From an uncultured Lachnospiraceae bacterium (GTDB lineage: Bacteria > Bacillota > Clostridia > Lachnospirales > Lachnospiraceae): DNA of 64,000 nt. Positions 1 through 7,758 of this stretch are shown here, in pieces (the first letter of the stretch is position 1; every line of letters starts with the position of its first letter). A program made the position numbers and the translations under genes. The notes beneath the pieces are model-generated. The model saw nothing but the letters and a program-made list of their open reading frames with translations. It was not told the DNA's origin and made no database searches. The stretch lies in NCBI GenBank assembly GCA_900539715.1, contig UQDA01000014.1, positions 8,232-72,231 of the forward strand, written 5' to 3'.

Positions 1-1514
1 AAAAACGGGCGCTGGTATGGTGTAATGTAGAGAATGAGGAACATATTTTTACATTTGCAGATTTAAAAAGCTACAGCAACCGCATGGCGAATGTATTCCG
101 CAGATCGGGGATCGGGAAAGGAGACAGGGTGATGCTTCTTTTGAAGCGTCATTATGAATACTGGTTTGCTGCGCTCGCTCTTCATAAGCTTGGGGCGGTC
201 ATGATTCCGGCGACCCACATGCTGACGGTAAAAGACCTTGTATATCGCATCACCTCTGCCGAAGTGAAGGCGATTGTCTGCACGTTACAGAATGAGACGC
301 CTGAAAAAGTGCGTGAGGCGGTAAAGGAAGCAGGGATGCCGGTAAAGCTCTGGTGCGTGCAGAAAGAAGCAGAAGGCTTTGCAGATATGACGGCAGAGAT
401 GGAAGCTGCGGAGGAGAGTCTGGAGAGAATAAAGACGCTTGCCACCGATCCGATGATGCTTTATTTCACATCCGGAACGACCGGAAATCCGAAAGGGGTC
501 ATCCACGACCATACCTATCCGCTGGCGCATATCGTTACGGCGAAATACTGGCAGCAGGCGGAGGACGGCGGACTGCATTTTACTGTTGCCGAGACAGGAT
601 GGGCAAAAGCCTCCTGGGGAAAGATGTACGGGCAGTGGCTGGTCGGAAGCGCCGTTATGGTTTATGACTTTGATAATTTTGACCCGAAGCAGCTGACGAA
701 TGTGATAAACCGTTATGGAGTGACATCCTTTTGCGCGCCGCCGACCGTTTACCGGTATCTGGTGCGGAAAGGAATTCCTGAAATGCCCACGTTAAAGCAT
801 GCATCGACTGCCGGAGAGATGCTTGCCCCGGAGGTATTCCGCAAATTTACCGAGCGGACGAAAATCCCGTTGTGCGAAGGGTATGGACAGACTGAAACGA
901 CGCTTTTGATGGCAAATTTTAAAGGCGACGGAGCGGTGGAAGGTTCTATGGGGACGCCGTCTCCTTTTTACAGGATAGAGCTCCGTGGAAAGGACGGTAT
1001 GCCGACAGCGCAGGGAGAGATCGGTGAGGTCGTTGTGGTGCCGGAAAAAGAGGGGCGGCAGCCCGGTATTTTTATCGGATATCTGGGCGATGAAAAGCAG
1101 TATGAATATGTATGGCGCGATGGCGTCTACCATACGGGCGACGCCGCGTACATGGATGAAAACGGACGATACTGGTTCCACGGACGTTTTGACGACATCA
1201 TTAAAACAGGAGGCTTCCGGGTCGGACCGTATGAGGTGGAAAATGTCCTGATGGAGCATCCGGCTGTCATGGAGTGCAGCGTCATCGGCGTACCGGATTC
1301 TCTGAGAGGACAGGCCATCAAAGCGGTGATTGTGCCGGGACCGGGATATGCTCCTACGCGGGAGCTGGAGCTGGAGGTCAAAGAATTTTGTAACCGACGG
1401 CTTGCGGAATACAAATGGATACGCATTGTCGAGTTTGTGGAGGAAATGCCCAAAACGATAAGCGGGAAGATACGCAAAACCGTTCTGCGCAGACAGGGGC
1501 AGGCTTTGGCCTGA
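1..1514 (+). CDS. Acyl-CoA synthetase (AMP-binding), 5' end outside window
   Basis: The reading frame is open from base 3 to the stop at 1512-1514 (503 codons seen), so the start lies upstream of the window. The protein carries the AMP-binding P-loop SGTTGNPKG, the adenylation motif GYGQTE, the hinge region GRFDDIIKTGG, and the C-terminal catalytic lysine motif PKTISGK. These are the hallmarks of the acyl-AMP-forming (ANL) family, which activates a carboxylic acid with ATP and transfers it to CoA. The overall pattern resembles medium-chain acyl-CoA or acetyl-CoA synthetases, but the substrate cannot be told from sequence alone. A strong terminator overlaps its stop codon, so it ends its transcription unit. 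The next gene is in AT-rich DNA and is unrelated. Confidence 0.88.
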   Translation, partial: KRALVWCNVENEEHIFTFADLKSYSNRMANVFRRSGIGKGDRVMLLLKRHYEYWFAALALHKLGAVMIPATHMLTVKDLVYRITSAEVKAIVCTLQNETPEKVREAVKEAGMPVKLWCVQKEAEGFADMTAEMEAAEESLERIKTLATDPMMLYFTSGTTGNPKGVIHDHTYPLAHIVTAKYWQQAEDGGLHFTVAETGWAKASWGKMYGQWLVGSAVMVYDFDNFDPKQLTNVINRYGVTSFCAPPTVYRYLVRKGIPEMPTLKHASTAGEMLAPEVFRKFTERTKIPLCEGYGQTETTLLMANFKGDGAVEGSMGTPSPFYRIELRGKDGMPTAQGEIGEVVVVPEKEGRQPGIFIGYLGDEKQYEYVWRDGVYHTGDAAYMDENGRYWFHGRFDDIIKTGGFRVGPYEVENVLMEHPAVMECSVIGVPDSLRGQAIKAVIVPGPGYAPTRELELEVKEFCNRRLAEYKWIRIVEFVEEMPKTISGKIRKTVLRRQGQALA

Positions 1515-1533
1515 CCCTGTCTGCGTTTTTTTT
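1488..1533 (+). terminator. Rho-independent terminator overlapping the acyl-CoA synthetase stop
   Basis: A long GC-rich inverted repeat (CGCAGACAGGG...CCCTGTCTGCG with an inner CAGGC/GCCTG) is followed by eight T. The left arm and loop lie inside the coding sequence and the stop codon sits in the stem. Confidence 0.9.
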
Positions 1534-1635
1534 ATGGAGGGATGCATAGGCGGGACCGCTCTTTCTGTGGTTGAAGCGTTCAGGATTTTGAAGTAAAATA
1601 AAATCAGGAAATTTGAATTTTTGGAGGAAATGAGT

Positions 1636-2652
1636 ATGAAAAAGAAAGTTGTAATTCCAGTTATTGCAATGTTGGTTTTGATTTCTTTAGCAGCTATATT
1701 TTACTTTACTCCTAAAACATTTGGTAAGAATGTAGATCCGTCTGATGTAAATCACATCGAGGTGTTTGATGGTAATACAGGTATTGGTTTCACTATTGAT
1801 AATCCAGAAGATATTAAATACATTGTTGAGAATATTCAAAACCATCAAATGAAAAAAGATGGAATTTCTTTTGGTAAAATGGGATATGGTTTGAAAATCA
1901 CTTGTGTTGATGAGAATAATAAAGCTATCATTCCAGAAATCATTCTCAATAGTGATGATACAATTCGTAAAGACCCATTCTTTTACAAATGTGATGGTGG
2001 CTTGTGCTTTGATTATATAAAGGAAATTGAAAGCAAACCCAATAATGATACTGTAAATTTTCAAATGCCGGAAGAAGGTTATTATAGCAATGACTATGAT
2101 GAAATTCTAAGAATTAAGAAGGAAGATGACGGAACATATAATATCCTCGAATATGGCATTACACATTTACTTTATGTTGAAAACGCAGTTGGAATTTATA
2201 ATTCTGAGACTGGGATTCTTGAATTTAGCGGTAAAGATGACAGGGGAAATGATATAAAAGCAGAAATTGAAAATAAGGGGGATTGTCTGGAAGTCACTGT
2301 AATTCAAAGCAGTTATGAAGATATTATTGGAACAAAGCAGGAGTTTTTTTTAGTTGAAAATAACACATCTGAACAAAATTCCACTGGACTTCAATGGGAT
2401 ATAATTCCTATGGTCATGGTAAATAATAAGCTTTATTATGACACTGGAAAAGAAAGCACATTAGATGGTCGATGTGGAGTAATGGACGGCAAGATTACCT
2501 CAACGGTTGATGGTTCTGAGACACCAACCCAGAATGACCAATCTAACTTTGGAACAGGTTTTAAATATCAATACGGTTCTGATGATACCATAGAAATTTT
2601 TATGAATGAAAAGTGGATTATTTTTGAACAAAGAGATGATACAGAAATCTAA
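1636..2652 (+). CDS. Membrane-anchored protein of unknown function
   Basis: The product has 338 residues. ATG 1636 is chosen because GGAGGA at 1623-1628 sits 7 bases upstream. An upstream in-frame TTG at 1621 would begin before that Shine-Dalgarno. The N-terminus is MKKKVVIP followed by one hydrophobic segment (about residues 5-24) without a lipobox, so it is probably a signal anchor. The rest is hydrophilic and acidic and would lie outside the membrane. I recognise no domain. Codon use is AT-rich, unlike the gene before it, which marks the start of an AT-rich island. The sequence gives no functional clue beyond likely envelope location. Confidence 0.75.
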   Translation: MKKKVVIPVIAMLVLISLAAIFYFTPKTFGKNVDPSDVNHIEVFDGNTGIGFTIDNPEDIKYIVENIQNHQMKKDGISFGKMGYGLKITCVDENNKAIIPEIILNSDDTIRKDPFFYKCDGGLCFDYIKEIESKPNNDTVNFQMPEEGYYSNDYDEILRIKKEDDGTYNILEYGITHLLYVENAVGIYNSETGILEFSGKDDRGNDIKAEIENKGDCLEVTVIQSSYEDIIGTKQEFFLVENNTSEQNSTGLQWDIIPMVMVNNKLYYDTGKESTLDGRCGVMDGKITSTVDGSETPTQNDQSNFGTGFKYQYGSDDTIEIFMNEKWIIFEQRDDTEI

Positions 2653-2781
2653 GTTTGGAAATTTAATAAAAAATAGAAAATTAGAATTGACCGAGCTGAA
2701 AGCGAGGGATGCTTCTTGTCCGAAGGGCAAGAAGATGAGCGGTGAAAGAACGATAAAAATTAGAACTTATAAGGAGAAAAA
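2653..2781 (+). other. Intergenic stretch with a hairpin before the PPOX-like gene
   Basis: A 10-bp stem, CTTCTTGTCC (2712-2721) with GGGCAAGAAG (2725-2734), has one G-U pair and a GAA loop. It lies in a patch more GC-rich than its surroundings. It is not followed by a T run, so it is a leader hairpin or a relic rather than an obvious terminator. Confidence 0.45.
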
Positions 2782-3231
2782 ATGTTTGAAAATGAATACT
2801 TGAAATTTTGGCAGGAATTTGGCGAGAGTAAAAAAATGGTATTGTCCACATCTTTGAATGATGTTGTCACTTCAAGGATGATGAGCATGATAGTCTTGGA
2901 TAAAAAAATATATTTTCAAACAGACAGAACTTTTAGAAAATATAGTCAGCTTAAAGGAAATCCCAATGTTTCCCTCTGTATAGACAATATACAAATGGAA
3001 GGATATTGTGAAGAAATCGGGAAACCGGATAAACATATAGAATTTTCGGGTGCTTATCAAAAGTATTTTCCGAGCTCTTATATGAGATATACAGCACTTG
3101 AGAATGAACGGCTGTTTGTAATAAGACCCATGTTTATCGAACGTTGGCTGTATATTGATAAGATTCCATATGTGGAAATTTTTGATGTGATAAATAAACA
3201 GTATAGCTTGAAACCGTACATGGGAATATGA
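2782..3231 (+). CDS. Pyridoxamine 5'-phosphate oxidase-like flavin-binding protein
   Basis: 149 residues, starting at ATG 2782 behind AAGGAG. The order of elements matches small FMN-binding split-barrel proteins of the pyridoxamine-phosphate-oxidase-like superfamily. There is an N-terminal helix (FWQEFGESKKMVLST), a strand pair with RMMSMIVLDKKIYFQTD, then KYSQLKGNPNVSLCIDN, where family members carry the flavin-contacting strand and the typical phrase about stored values becoming small. Such proteins are often cofactor-binding oxidoreductases of unknown substrate. True pyridoxine biosynthesis is not implied. It sits in the AT-rich island between two membrane-protein genes, so the context does not narrow the role. 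Confidence 0.65.
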   Translation: MFENEYLKFWQEFGESKKMVLSTSLNDVVTSRMMSMIVLDKKIYFQTDRTFRKYSQLKGNPNVSLCIDNIQMEGYCEEIGKPDKHIEFSGAYQKYFPSSYMRYTALENERLFVIRPMFIERWLYIDKIPYVEIFDVINKQYSLKPYMGI

Positions 3232-3264
3232 TTCTGTAAATCTAAGTTACGCAAGGAAGAAATT

Positions 3265-3576
3265 ATGGATAAATTAAAAAAGAACATTGTTTTTTACATT
3301 CTATTGTTTATAGATTTTTATGTCATCCCATGGTTTATAAAAGATACAGGAAGCGCAATGATTGTTATGTTAATGCTTATTCCTCTGATATGTTTAATAA
3401 TATCTGCTTTTTATGGAATCAGAAATGGTTTTAATTTTTGGTATATTTTGATCGTAGCAATTATGTTTGCCCCATCTATATTTATGTTTTATAACTTAAG
3501 TGGATGGATTTATGTAGTTGTATATACAGTTATTGCATTATTGGGGAATTTAATAGTATTACCATTAAGAAAATAA
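3265..3576 (+). CDS. Small integral membrane protein of unknown function
   Basis: 103 residues, ATG 3265 preceded by AAGGAAG. Three hydrophobic segments are visible (about residues 8-26, 31-49 and 56-96, the last long enough for two passes), separated by short polar turns. Almost nothing lies outside the membrane. No motif is recognised. It is the third gene of the AT-rich island, 33 bases after the PPOX-like gene and probably co-transcribed with it. Confidence 0.6.
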   Translation: MDKLKKNIVFYILLFIDFYVIPWFIKDTGSAMIVMLMLIPLICLIISAFYGIRNGFNFWYILIVAIMFAPSIFMFYNLSGWIYVVVYTVIALLGNLIVLPLRK

Positions 3577-3629
3577 TAAATTGATTAGAATTTGTGAGGG
3601 AAAGAATTCTTTATAAAAGGAGTTTATAA

Positions 3630-4265
3630 ATGCTTTATCCGATTGTCTTTATCATAGGATTTTTATTAAGTGGAATATGGTTTTCCTTCCACATATATGT
3701 AGCTCAAAAATTGAAGAATACAAAGAAGGCATTGATGTTTTCACCCTTGCTTACCGCAATCATACCGACAATCATTATATGGCGGCTGATGGCTGATCAT
3801 CCGTTTCATTTTGAAAAGTTGATTGAGTACAAAGTTTGGGTTATCGCCATTGTTACGTTAGTGGCAACATGTGTCATCGTGATGTTCAGATCACGATTAA
3901 AAGAAGCTTATAAACGGACAGAACTTATGGAAATGTGTATTGAAGCTGCCTGCATGGAAATACCGCAAAGAGCCATGATGCAGACTATCGTCTTATGGTT
4001 GCTGCTGATGTGGAACCTTAATCCGCTGAGTTGTATTCTGATCAATGCATTGATCTGGTGCGGAGACATCATTTTTCAAGCAATTATCATTGAAAATAAG
4101 GTTACTGTAATGAAACTGCTGATCGAGGTGATATCATCCTTTATATTTTCCATCGGGATTGGGTATGTTTTTTATGATACAAGTTGCATCATTCTTCCAA
4201 TGGCATTGCATTCATTAGAAAGGTTTGTGACAAACTATCGCAGAAAGCCAACTTCCAGCTTGTAG
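3630..4265 (+). CDS. CPBP-family-like membrane protein, motif-poor
   Basis: 211 residues, ATG 3630 behind AAAAGGAG. It has six to seven hydrophobic segments. The C-terminal half resembles CPBP (Abi, CaaX-protease-like) intramembrane proteins: EIPQR about residue 114 stands where the family has its EExxxR motif, and a later FSIGIG...ILPMALHSLERF resembles the terminal GxxxG...P..H..N block. The intermediate motif that normally ends in a catalytic histidine reads LIWCGDIIFQ and has no histidine. Activity as a protease is therefore doubtful. Family members act in prenyl-protein processing, bacteriocin immunity or envelope regulation. Here the role is unknown. Confidence 0.5.
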   Translation: MLYPIVFIIGFLLSGIWFSFHIYVAQKLKNTKKALMFSPLLTAIIPTIIIWRLMADHPFHFEKLIEYKVWVIAIVTLVATCVIVMFRSRLKEAYKRTELMEMCIEAACMEIPQRAMMQTIVLWLLLMWNLNPLSCILINALIWCGDIIFQAIIIENKVTVMKLLIEVISSFIFSIGIGYVFYDTSCIILPMALHSLERFVTNYRRKPTSSL

Positions 4266-4297
4266 AATTGAAAATGTGAAGCTGTGGAGGTGTCTGG

Positions 4298-4570
4298 ATG
4301 AACATATTAGAAACCAAAAAAGAAATTACTGCAAGGTATCCTGCGGGATATATTTTTATGCTGACAGGGCTTAGCGGCATAGGATTTTTCTGTTTATTTA
4401 TTTGTTCCCTGCTCGCGCCGCCGGAACAAAAGACAGAAATCATCCTGTTGATTTCTGGGATTTCGGTTATTTTATTGATATTGAGCATTGGGTTCAAAAG
4501 ATACAAAATAATCCTGAACAGCGACGGCGTTATGGAAGTTATACATAGACCCTGCTGTGACAGGATATGA
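4298..4570 (+). CDS. Small two-helix membrane protein, possibly truncated
   Basis: 90 residues, ATG 4298 behind GGAGGTG. Two transmembrane helices (about residues 18-40 and 47-64) are followed by KRYKIILNSDGVMEVIHR, which looks like the start of a soluble domain of the kind found after paired helices in bacterial PH-like proteins. The reading frame stops after only about 25 more residues, so the soluble domain may be cut off. It is the last gene of the AT-rich island. A dispersed palindrome follows within about 100 bases. Confidence 0.5.
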   Translation: MNILETKKEITARYPAGYIFMLTGLSGIGFFCLFICSLLAPPEQKTEIILLISGISVILLILSIGFKRYKIILNSDGVMEVIHRPCCDRI

Positions 4571-4831
4571 GCAGATTTTTTCGGTTCTATCTGACAAAGG
4601 ATTCATCTGAATGACATCATCTTATCTGTAATTTTTATTCTTGAAATGATGTCAGTTTTAGAACGGAATCGTTCAGCCCTGAATCACCTTCTTACGCCTC
4701 AGACGGCGCGCGTTTGAGGCTGGTGTGAAGTGACCTGAAATGATACCGATATTAAGCGCATGCGTCCCGCAGGGTTCACAAAGGTTCAGGATTTTGTTAT
4801 GATGGTACGGAATACAGGAGGTATCGGGGAT
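4571..4831 (+). other. Gene-free stretch with an inverted repeat and a dispersed palindrome
   Basis: There is no coding signal. TGACATCAT at 4612-4620 is inverted at 4646-4654, a 9-bp stem with a 25-base loop. Bases 4671-4730 hold one copy of a repeat found again at 34889-34948. The last part is the leader of the PAS regulator. Confidence 0.5.
4671..4730 (-). repeat. Dispersed palindromic repeat, copy A
   Basis: Read on the minus strand, these 60 bases match 34889-34948 on the plus strand at 50 of 60 positions without gaps. The shared core is ACACCAGCCTCAAAC, then GCCGT, TGAGGCGT, and GTGATTC. The core is self-complementary (GCCTCAAAC against GTTTGAGGC), so it can form a hairpin, as REP-type elements do. 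This copy sits at the right edge of the 1.6-4.6 kb AT-rich island. Confidence 0.7.
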
Positions 4832-6799
4832 ATGATGCTGAACAAGATAGAAGAGATGCTGGACGGGCAGGTCAGCGGGTTTCACAGCTATCATCTGGGA
4901 GAGACCATTTATCTGGAATATGTAAGCCGCAGCCTGTGCGAGATGACAGGGTATCAAAAAGAGGAGCTTACGGAGAAGAACGGAGATGCTTATGCGCAGC
5001 TGGTACATCCTGCGGACAGAGCAGATTTCAGGCGTTTTCTTGAAAAGCTGTCTCAAAAGGAGCAGACGCTTACGGCGGAATATCGTCTGCTCAAAAAAGA
5101 CGGCACGGTGCGCTGGATGAGAGATACTGCAATATCCAAAAAGGCGGAGGACGGGATCCTTACCGCAGGCTGTGTCCTGACAGATATCACGGAGCTGAAA
5201 AAGGAGCAGGACGGTCTGCAGTTTTTAAACGATACGATACCATGCGGCTTCTTGAAATACACCTGTGAAAAACAGCCTCAGCTCGTCTATCTGAATCGTA
5301 CGATGGCAAATATCCTGCGGTTTCCCGATGAAGAGGATGCGCGAAGGCAGGGACTGTACGAGGGCAGCGTATTTTTGATGATACCGATGGAAGAACGCCG
5401 GAGATTTTCGGACTATCTGGAACGCGTCCGCAGGGCGGATGCCCCGGTGGCGGGAGAAATGACGCTTTTACGCTGCGACGGGACGCGCGCCCGCGTATTC
5501 GGCTGGGTCACAAAGAGCACGGACGTACAGGGAAAGGAAGAATTCCAGAGCGTATGCATGGATGTGACCGAAAGATATCAGACAAAAAAAGAGGCGGAGG
5601 AAAAGCGGTATCTGAAGGCGCTCACCGATGTGTATGATAAAATATTTGAACTGAACCGGGACATCAATACGGTAAGATGTCTGCATTGCGGAAATTCTTC
5701 AGGTTTTAAACGGTTTGAAGGCGTTGCGATGCAGATGGATGACGCTCTGGAAAAGTGGATAATGGATTCCGTGGCAGAGGAGGACCTGGAACGGGTCCGC
5801 GCTTTTTTCAAAGACTTTTGCAGTCAGGGAAAAGGAGAGGAAAAGAAGCCGCCTCAGATTTCTTACAGAGCGAGAGCATCGGAGGGCGGATACCGGCAAT
5901 ATAACAGTATTTTGGTAAAGATCGACGAGGCTGTGAGCTTTTATTGCTGCCGCAGCGTTTCGGAAACAGAGGAAACGGAAGCGCTTCGGACGGAAAATGA
6001 CCGCTTAAAATCTCTGGTCATGCGGTTTACGGATGGTCTGGCATCCTTTGAGATAACGGCTGACGGCATGGTGCGACCTTTGTATGCGAGTGAAAATGTG
6101 CGCGGATTTTTCGGGTATACGAAAGACGAATGGGAGCTTTTGATGGAAAAGGCGACGCCATGGGAACAGTTTATTTCTTTCAGCAAAGCGGCGTATGAGG
6201 ATTTTGAAGAGCTTTTGAAAAACGGGGAGGCGCAGTTTTCCTATTTCGACCATCAGACGCAAACGGAGCGTTGTATCCGGGCGGTATGTTCCAAAAGGGA
6301 ATATGGGGATAAGTCTCCGGGATATGTGATGCTGTATTCCACAGAGGATACAAAAAACGGAGAAAGCGGAGAGCAGACAGGACAGTGTATCGTTTCCATC
6401 CGCACATTCGGCTATTTTGACGTATTTGTGGGGGATACCCCGATTGCATTCCGCAATAAAAAATCAAAGGAGCTGCTGGCGCTTTTAGTCGACAGAAAGG
6501 GCGGATATGTATCCTCGGAGGAGGCGATAAGCTTTTTGTGGGAAGACGAGCCGGTCAATGCAGTAACCCTTTCCAGATACAGAAAGGTTGCGCTCCGGCT
6601 GAAAAATACGCTGGAGGAATACGGGATTTCAGATGTGATAGAGACGGTAGACGGCAAGCGCAGGATTATCCCGGAGAAGGTAAAGTGCGACCTGTATGAG
6701 TATCTTTCCGGCAGAGAGGAGCATGTACAGCTTTTCAAAGGAAGCTATCTGAGCAATTACAGCTGGGCGGAGACGACGCTGGGCGGACTGCTGGGATAA
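4832..6799 (+). CDS. PAS-domain regulator with C-terminal SARP/OmpR-like winged helix
   Basis: 655 residues from ATG 4832, chosen because AGGAGGT at 4816-4822 is 9 bases upstream. An upstream ATG at 4760 lacks a site. Residues about 1-115 form a PAS fold (LEYVSRSLCEMTGYQ, then AEYRLLKKDGTVRWMRDTA). A second PAS-like unit covers about 125-255 and a third, weaker one about 395-500. Residues 518-655 form a winged-helix DNA-binding region of the type shared by SARP and OmpR-family regulators (FGYFDVFVGDTPIAFRNKKSKELLA is abbreviated here to its start FGYFDVFVG), with KSKELLALL and SRYRKVALRLKNTL. No kinase or receiver domain is seen, so it is a one-component regulator sensing an unknown signal. 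Target genes are unknown. sigK lies just downstream. Confidence 0.75.
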   Translation: MMLNKIEEMLDGQVSGFHSYHLGETIYLEYVSRSLCEMTGYQKEELTEKNGDAYAQLVHPADRADFRRFLEKLSQKEQTLTAEYRLLKKDGTVRWMRDTAISKKAEDGILTAGCVLTDITELKKEQDGLQFLNDTIPCGFLKYTCEKQPQLVYLNRTMANILRFPDEEDARRQGLYEGSVFLMIPMEERRRFSDYLERVRRADAPVAGEMTLLRCDGTRARVFGWVTKSTDVQGKEEFQSVCMDVTERYQTKKEAEEKRYLKALTDVYDKIFELNRDINTVRCLHCGNSSGFKRFEGVAMQMDDALEKWIMDSVAEEDLERVRAFFKDFCSQGKGEEKKPPQISYRARASEGGYRQYNSILVKIDEAVSFYCCRSVSETEETEALRTENDRLKSLVMRFTDGLASFEITADGMVRPLYASENVRGFFGYTKDEWELLMEKATPWEQFISFSKAAYEDFEELLKNGEAQFSYFDHQTQTERCIRAVCSKREYGDKSPGYVMLYSTEDTKNGESGEQTGQCIVSIRTFGYFDVFVGDTPIAFRNKKSKELLALLVDRKGGYVSSEEAISFLWEDEPVNAVTLSRYRKVALRLKNTLEEYGISDVIETVDGKRRIIPEKVKCDLYEYLSGREEHVQLFKGSYLSNYSWAETTLGGLLG

Positions 6800-6894
6800 A
6801 AAGGGACAGATGGAAAGGCACCGGGGGAAAACTGTTCACATACAATATAGTAAACTGTTGGAGCCGGAGAGCAGCTCCGGTCGGGGAGCTATGT

Positions 6895-7554
6895 GTGAAA
6901 ACTTTTCAAAAACCCCTGTCAAAAGAGGAGGAGAGGCTTTGCATACAGGCATTGAGGGATGAGGATGCCGGAAGAAAATGCGAGGCAAGACGGCTCCTGA
7001 TAGAGCGCAATCTGAGGCTGGTGGCGCACATTGCCAGAAAATACGGCAGTGCGGAGGAAGACATGGAAGACCTTATATCCATCGGAACGATAGGACTGAT
7101 AAAGGCGGTTGAGACGTTTGACCCTGATAAAAAAATCCGGCTGGCATCCTATGCGGCGCGGTGTATTGAAAACGAGCTTCTGATGATGCTGCGCAGCCGC
7201 AAAAAGATATCCAGGGAGGTTTCGTTATTTGAGCCTATAGGGACAGACAGGGATGGAAACGAGATAAGCCTTTTGGATCTGGTGGAACAGGAACAGCCGG
7301 ACATTATCGAAGAGATGGAAAAAGAGCGCTGCTTAAAGGAGCTTCATTCCCTGATGGAAAGCACGCTGACGGGAAGGGAACGCTACGTCCTGACGGTACG
7401 TTACGGCTTGAAGGATGGGATTGAGGTCACGCAGAAGGAGGTCGGGCAGAGGCTGGGGATTTCGAGGAGCTATGTGAGCCGGATAGAGAAAAAGGCGCTC
7501 GGTAAGCTGAAAGCGGCGTATGCGGGAATGGAATGCCCACCGGAGTTGGGATAA
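6895..7554 (+). CDS. sigK: RNA polymerase sporulation sigma factor, sigma-K type
   Basis: 219 residues, starting at GTG 6895 after GGGGAG. Region 2 contains LLIERNLRLVAHIARKY and EDLISIGTIGLIKAVETF, followed by ASYAARCIENELLM. Region 4 ends in RLGISRSYVSRIEKKAL. The wording matches sigma-K, including the N-terminal KTFQKPLS that corresponds to the mature start of Bacillus sigma-K. There is no hydrophobic pro-sequence and the gene is uninterrupted, so no SpoIVFB-like processing or skin excision is needed; Clostridioides difficile sigma-K is also made without a pro-sequence. Sigma-E is the alternative, but no spoIIGA precedes the gene. CATACAAT at 6839-6846 matches a sigma-E -10 element, although no good -35 is seen. 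Confidence 0.85.
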   Translation: MKTFQKPLSKEEERLCIQALRDEDAGRKCEARRLLIERNLRLVAHIARKYGSAEEDMEDLISIGTIGLIKAVETFDPDKKIRLASYAARCIENELLMMLRSRKKISREVSLFEPIGTDRDGNEISLLDLVEQEQPDIIEEMEKERCLKELHSLMESTLTGRERYVLTVRYGLKDGIEVTQKEVGQRLGISRSYVSRIEKKALGKLKAAYAGMECPPELG

Positions 7555-7573
7555 ACGGAGTTGTTATGAAAGA

Positions 7574-7609
7574 ACGGGCGGAAAATGTCTTTGGCTTGAC
7601 ACCGCCCGT
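7574..7609 (+). terminator. Possible sigK terminator hairpin
   Basis: ACGGGCGG (7574-7581) is perfectly inverted as CCGCCCGT (7602-7609). There is no T run after it, so termination would be weak. The right arm lies inside the spacer of the next promoter. Confidence 0.4.
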
Positions 7610-7624
7610 ATATTAGAGTATTGT
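7596..7624 (+). promoter_or_regulatory. Candidate sigma-A promoter for yifB-dprA
   Basis: TTGACA (7596-7601), a 17-base spacer, then TATTGT (7619-7624). The -35 is perfect and the -10 is 4 of 6. It stands 135 bases before the yifB start. Confidence 0.55.
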
Positions 7625-7758
7625 AAAATCAGTTATGATAATTGGGACGGCGGACGTTCTGGTCTGCCTTTTTCGAGGGCAAATCGCCCGGGTTTTCCGA
7701 TGGAATAAAATGGATTTATATTTGTATACATGAGCTTTTCGCAGACGGAAAGGAATTT

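Noticed and set aside
792..1547. Minus-strand frame of 251 codons over the acyl-CoA synthetase
   Set aside because: It mirrors the coding sequence of a clear gene, has no ribosome site, and its composition is that of an antisense shadow.
2606..2803. 65-codon plus frame between the first island gene and the PPOX-like gene
   Set aside because: It overlaps the end of one gene and the start of the next, and it spans the 2712-2734 hairpin without a ribosome site.
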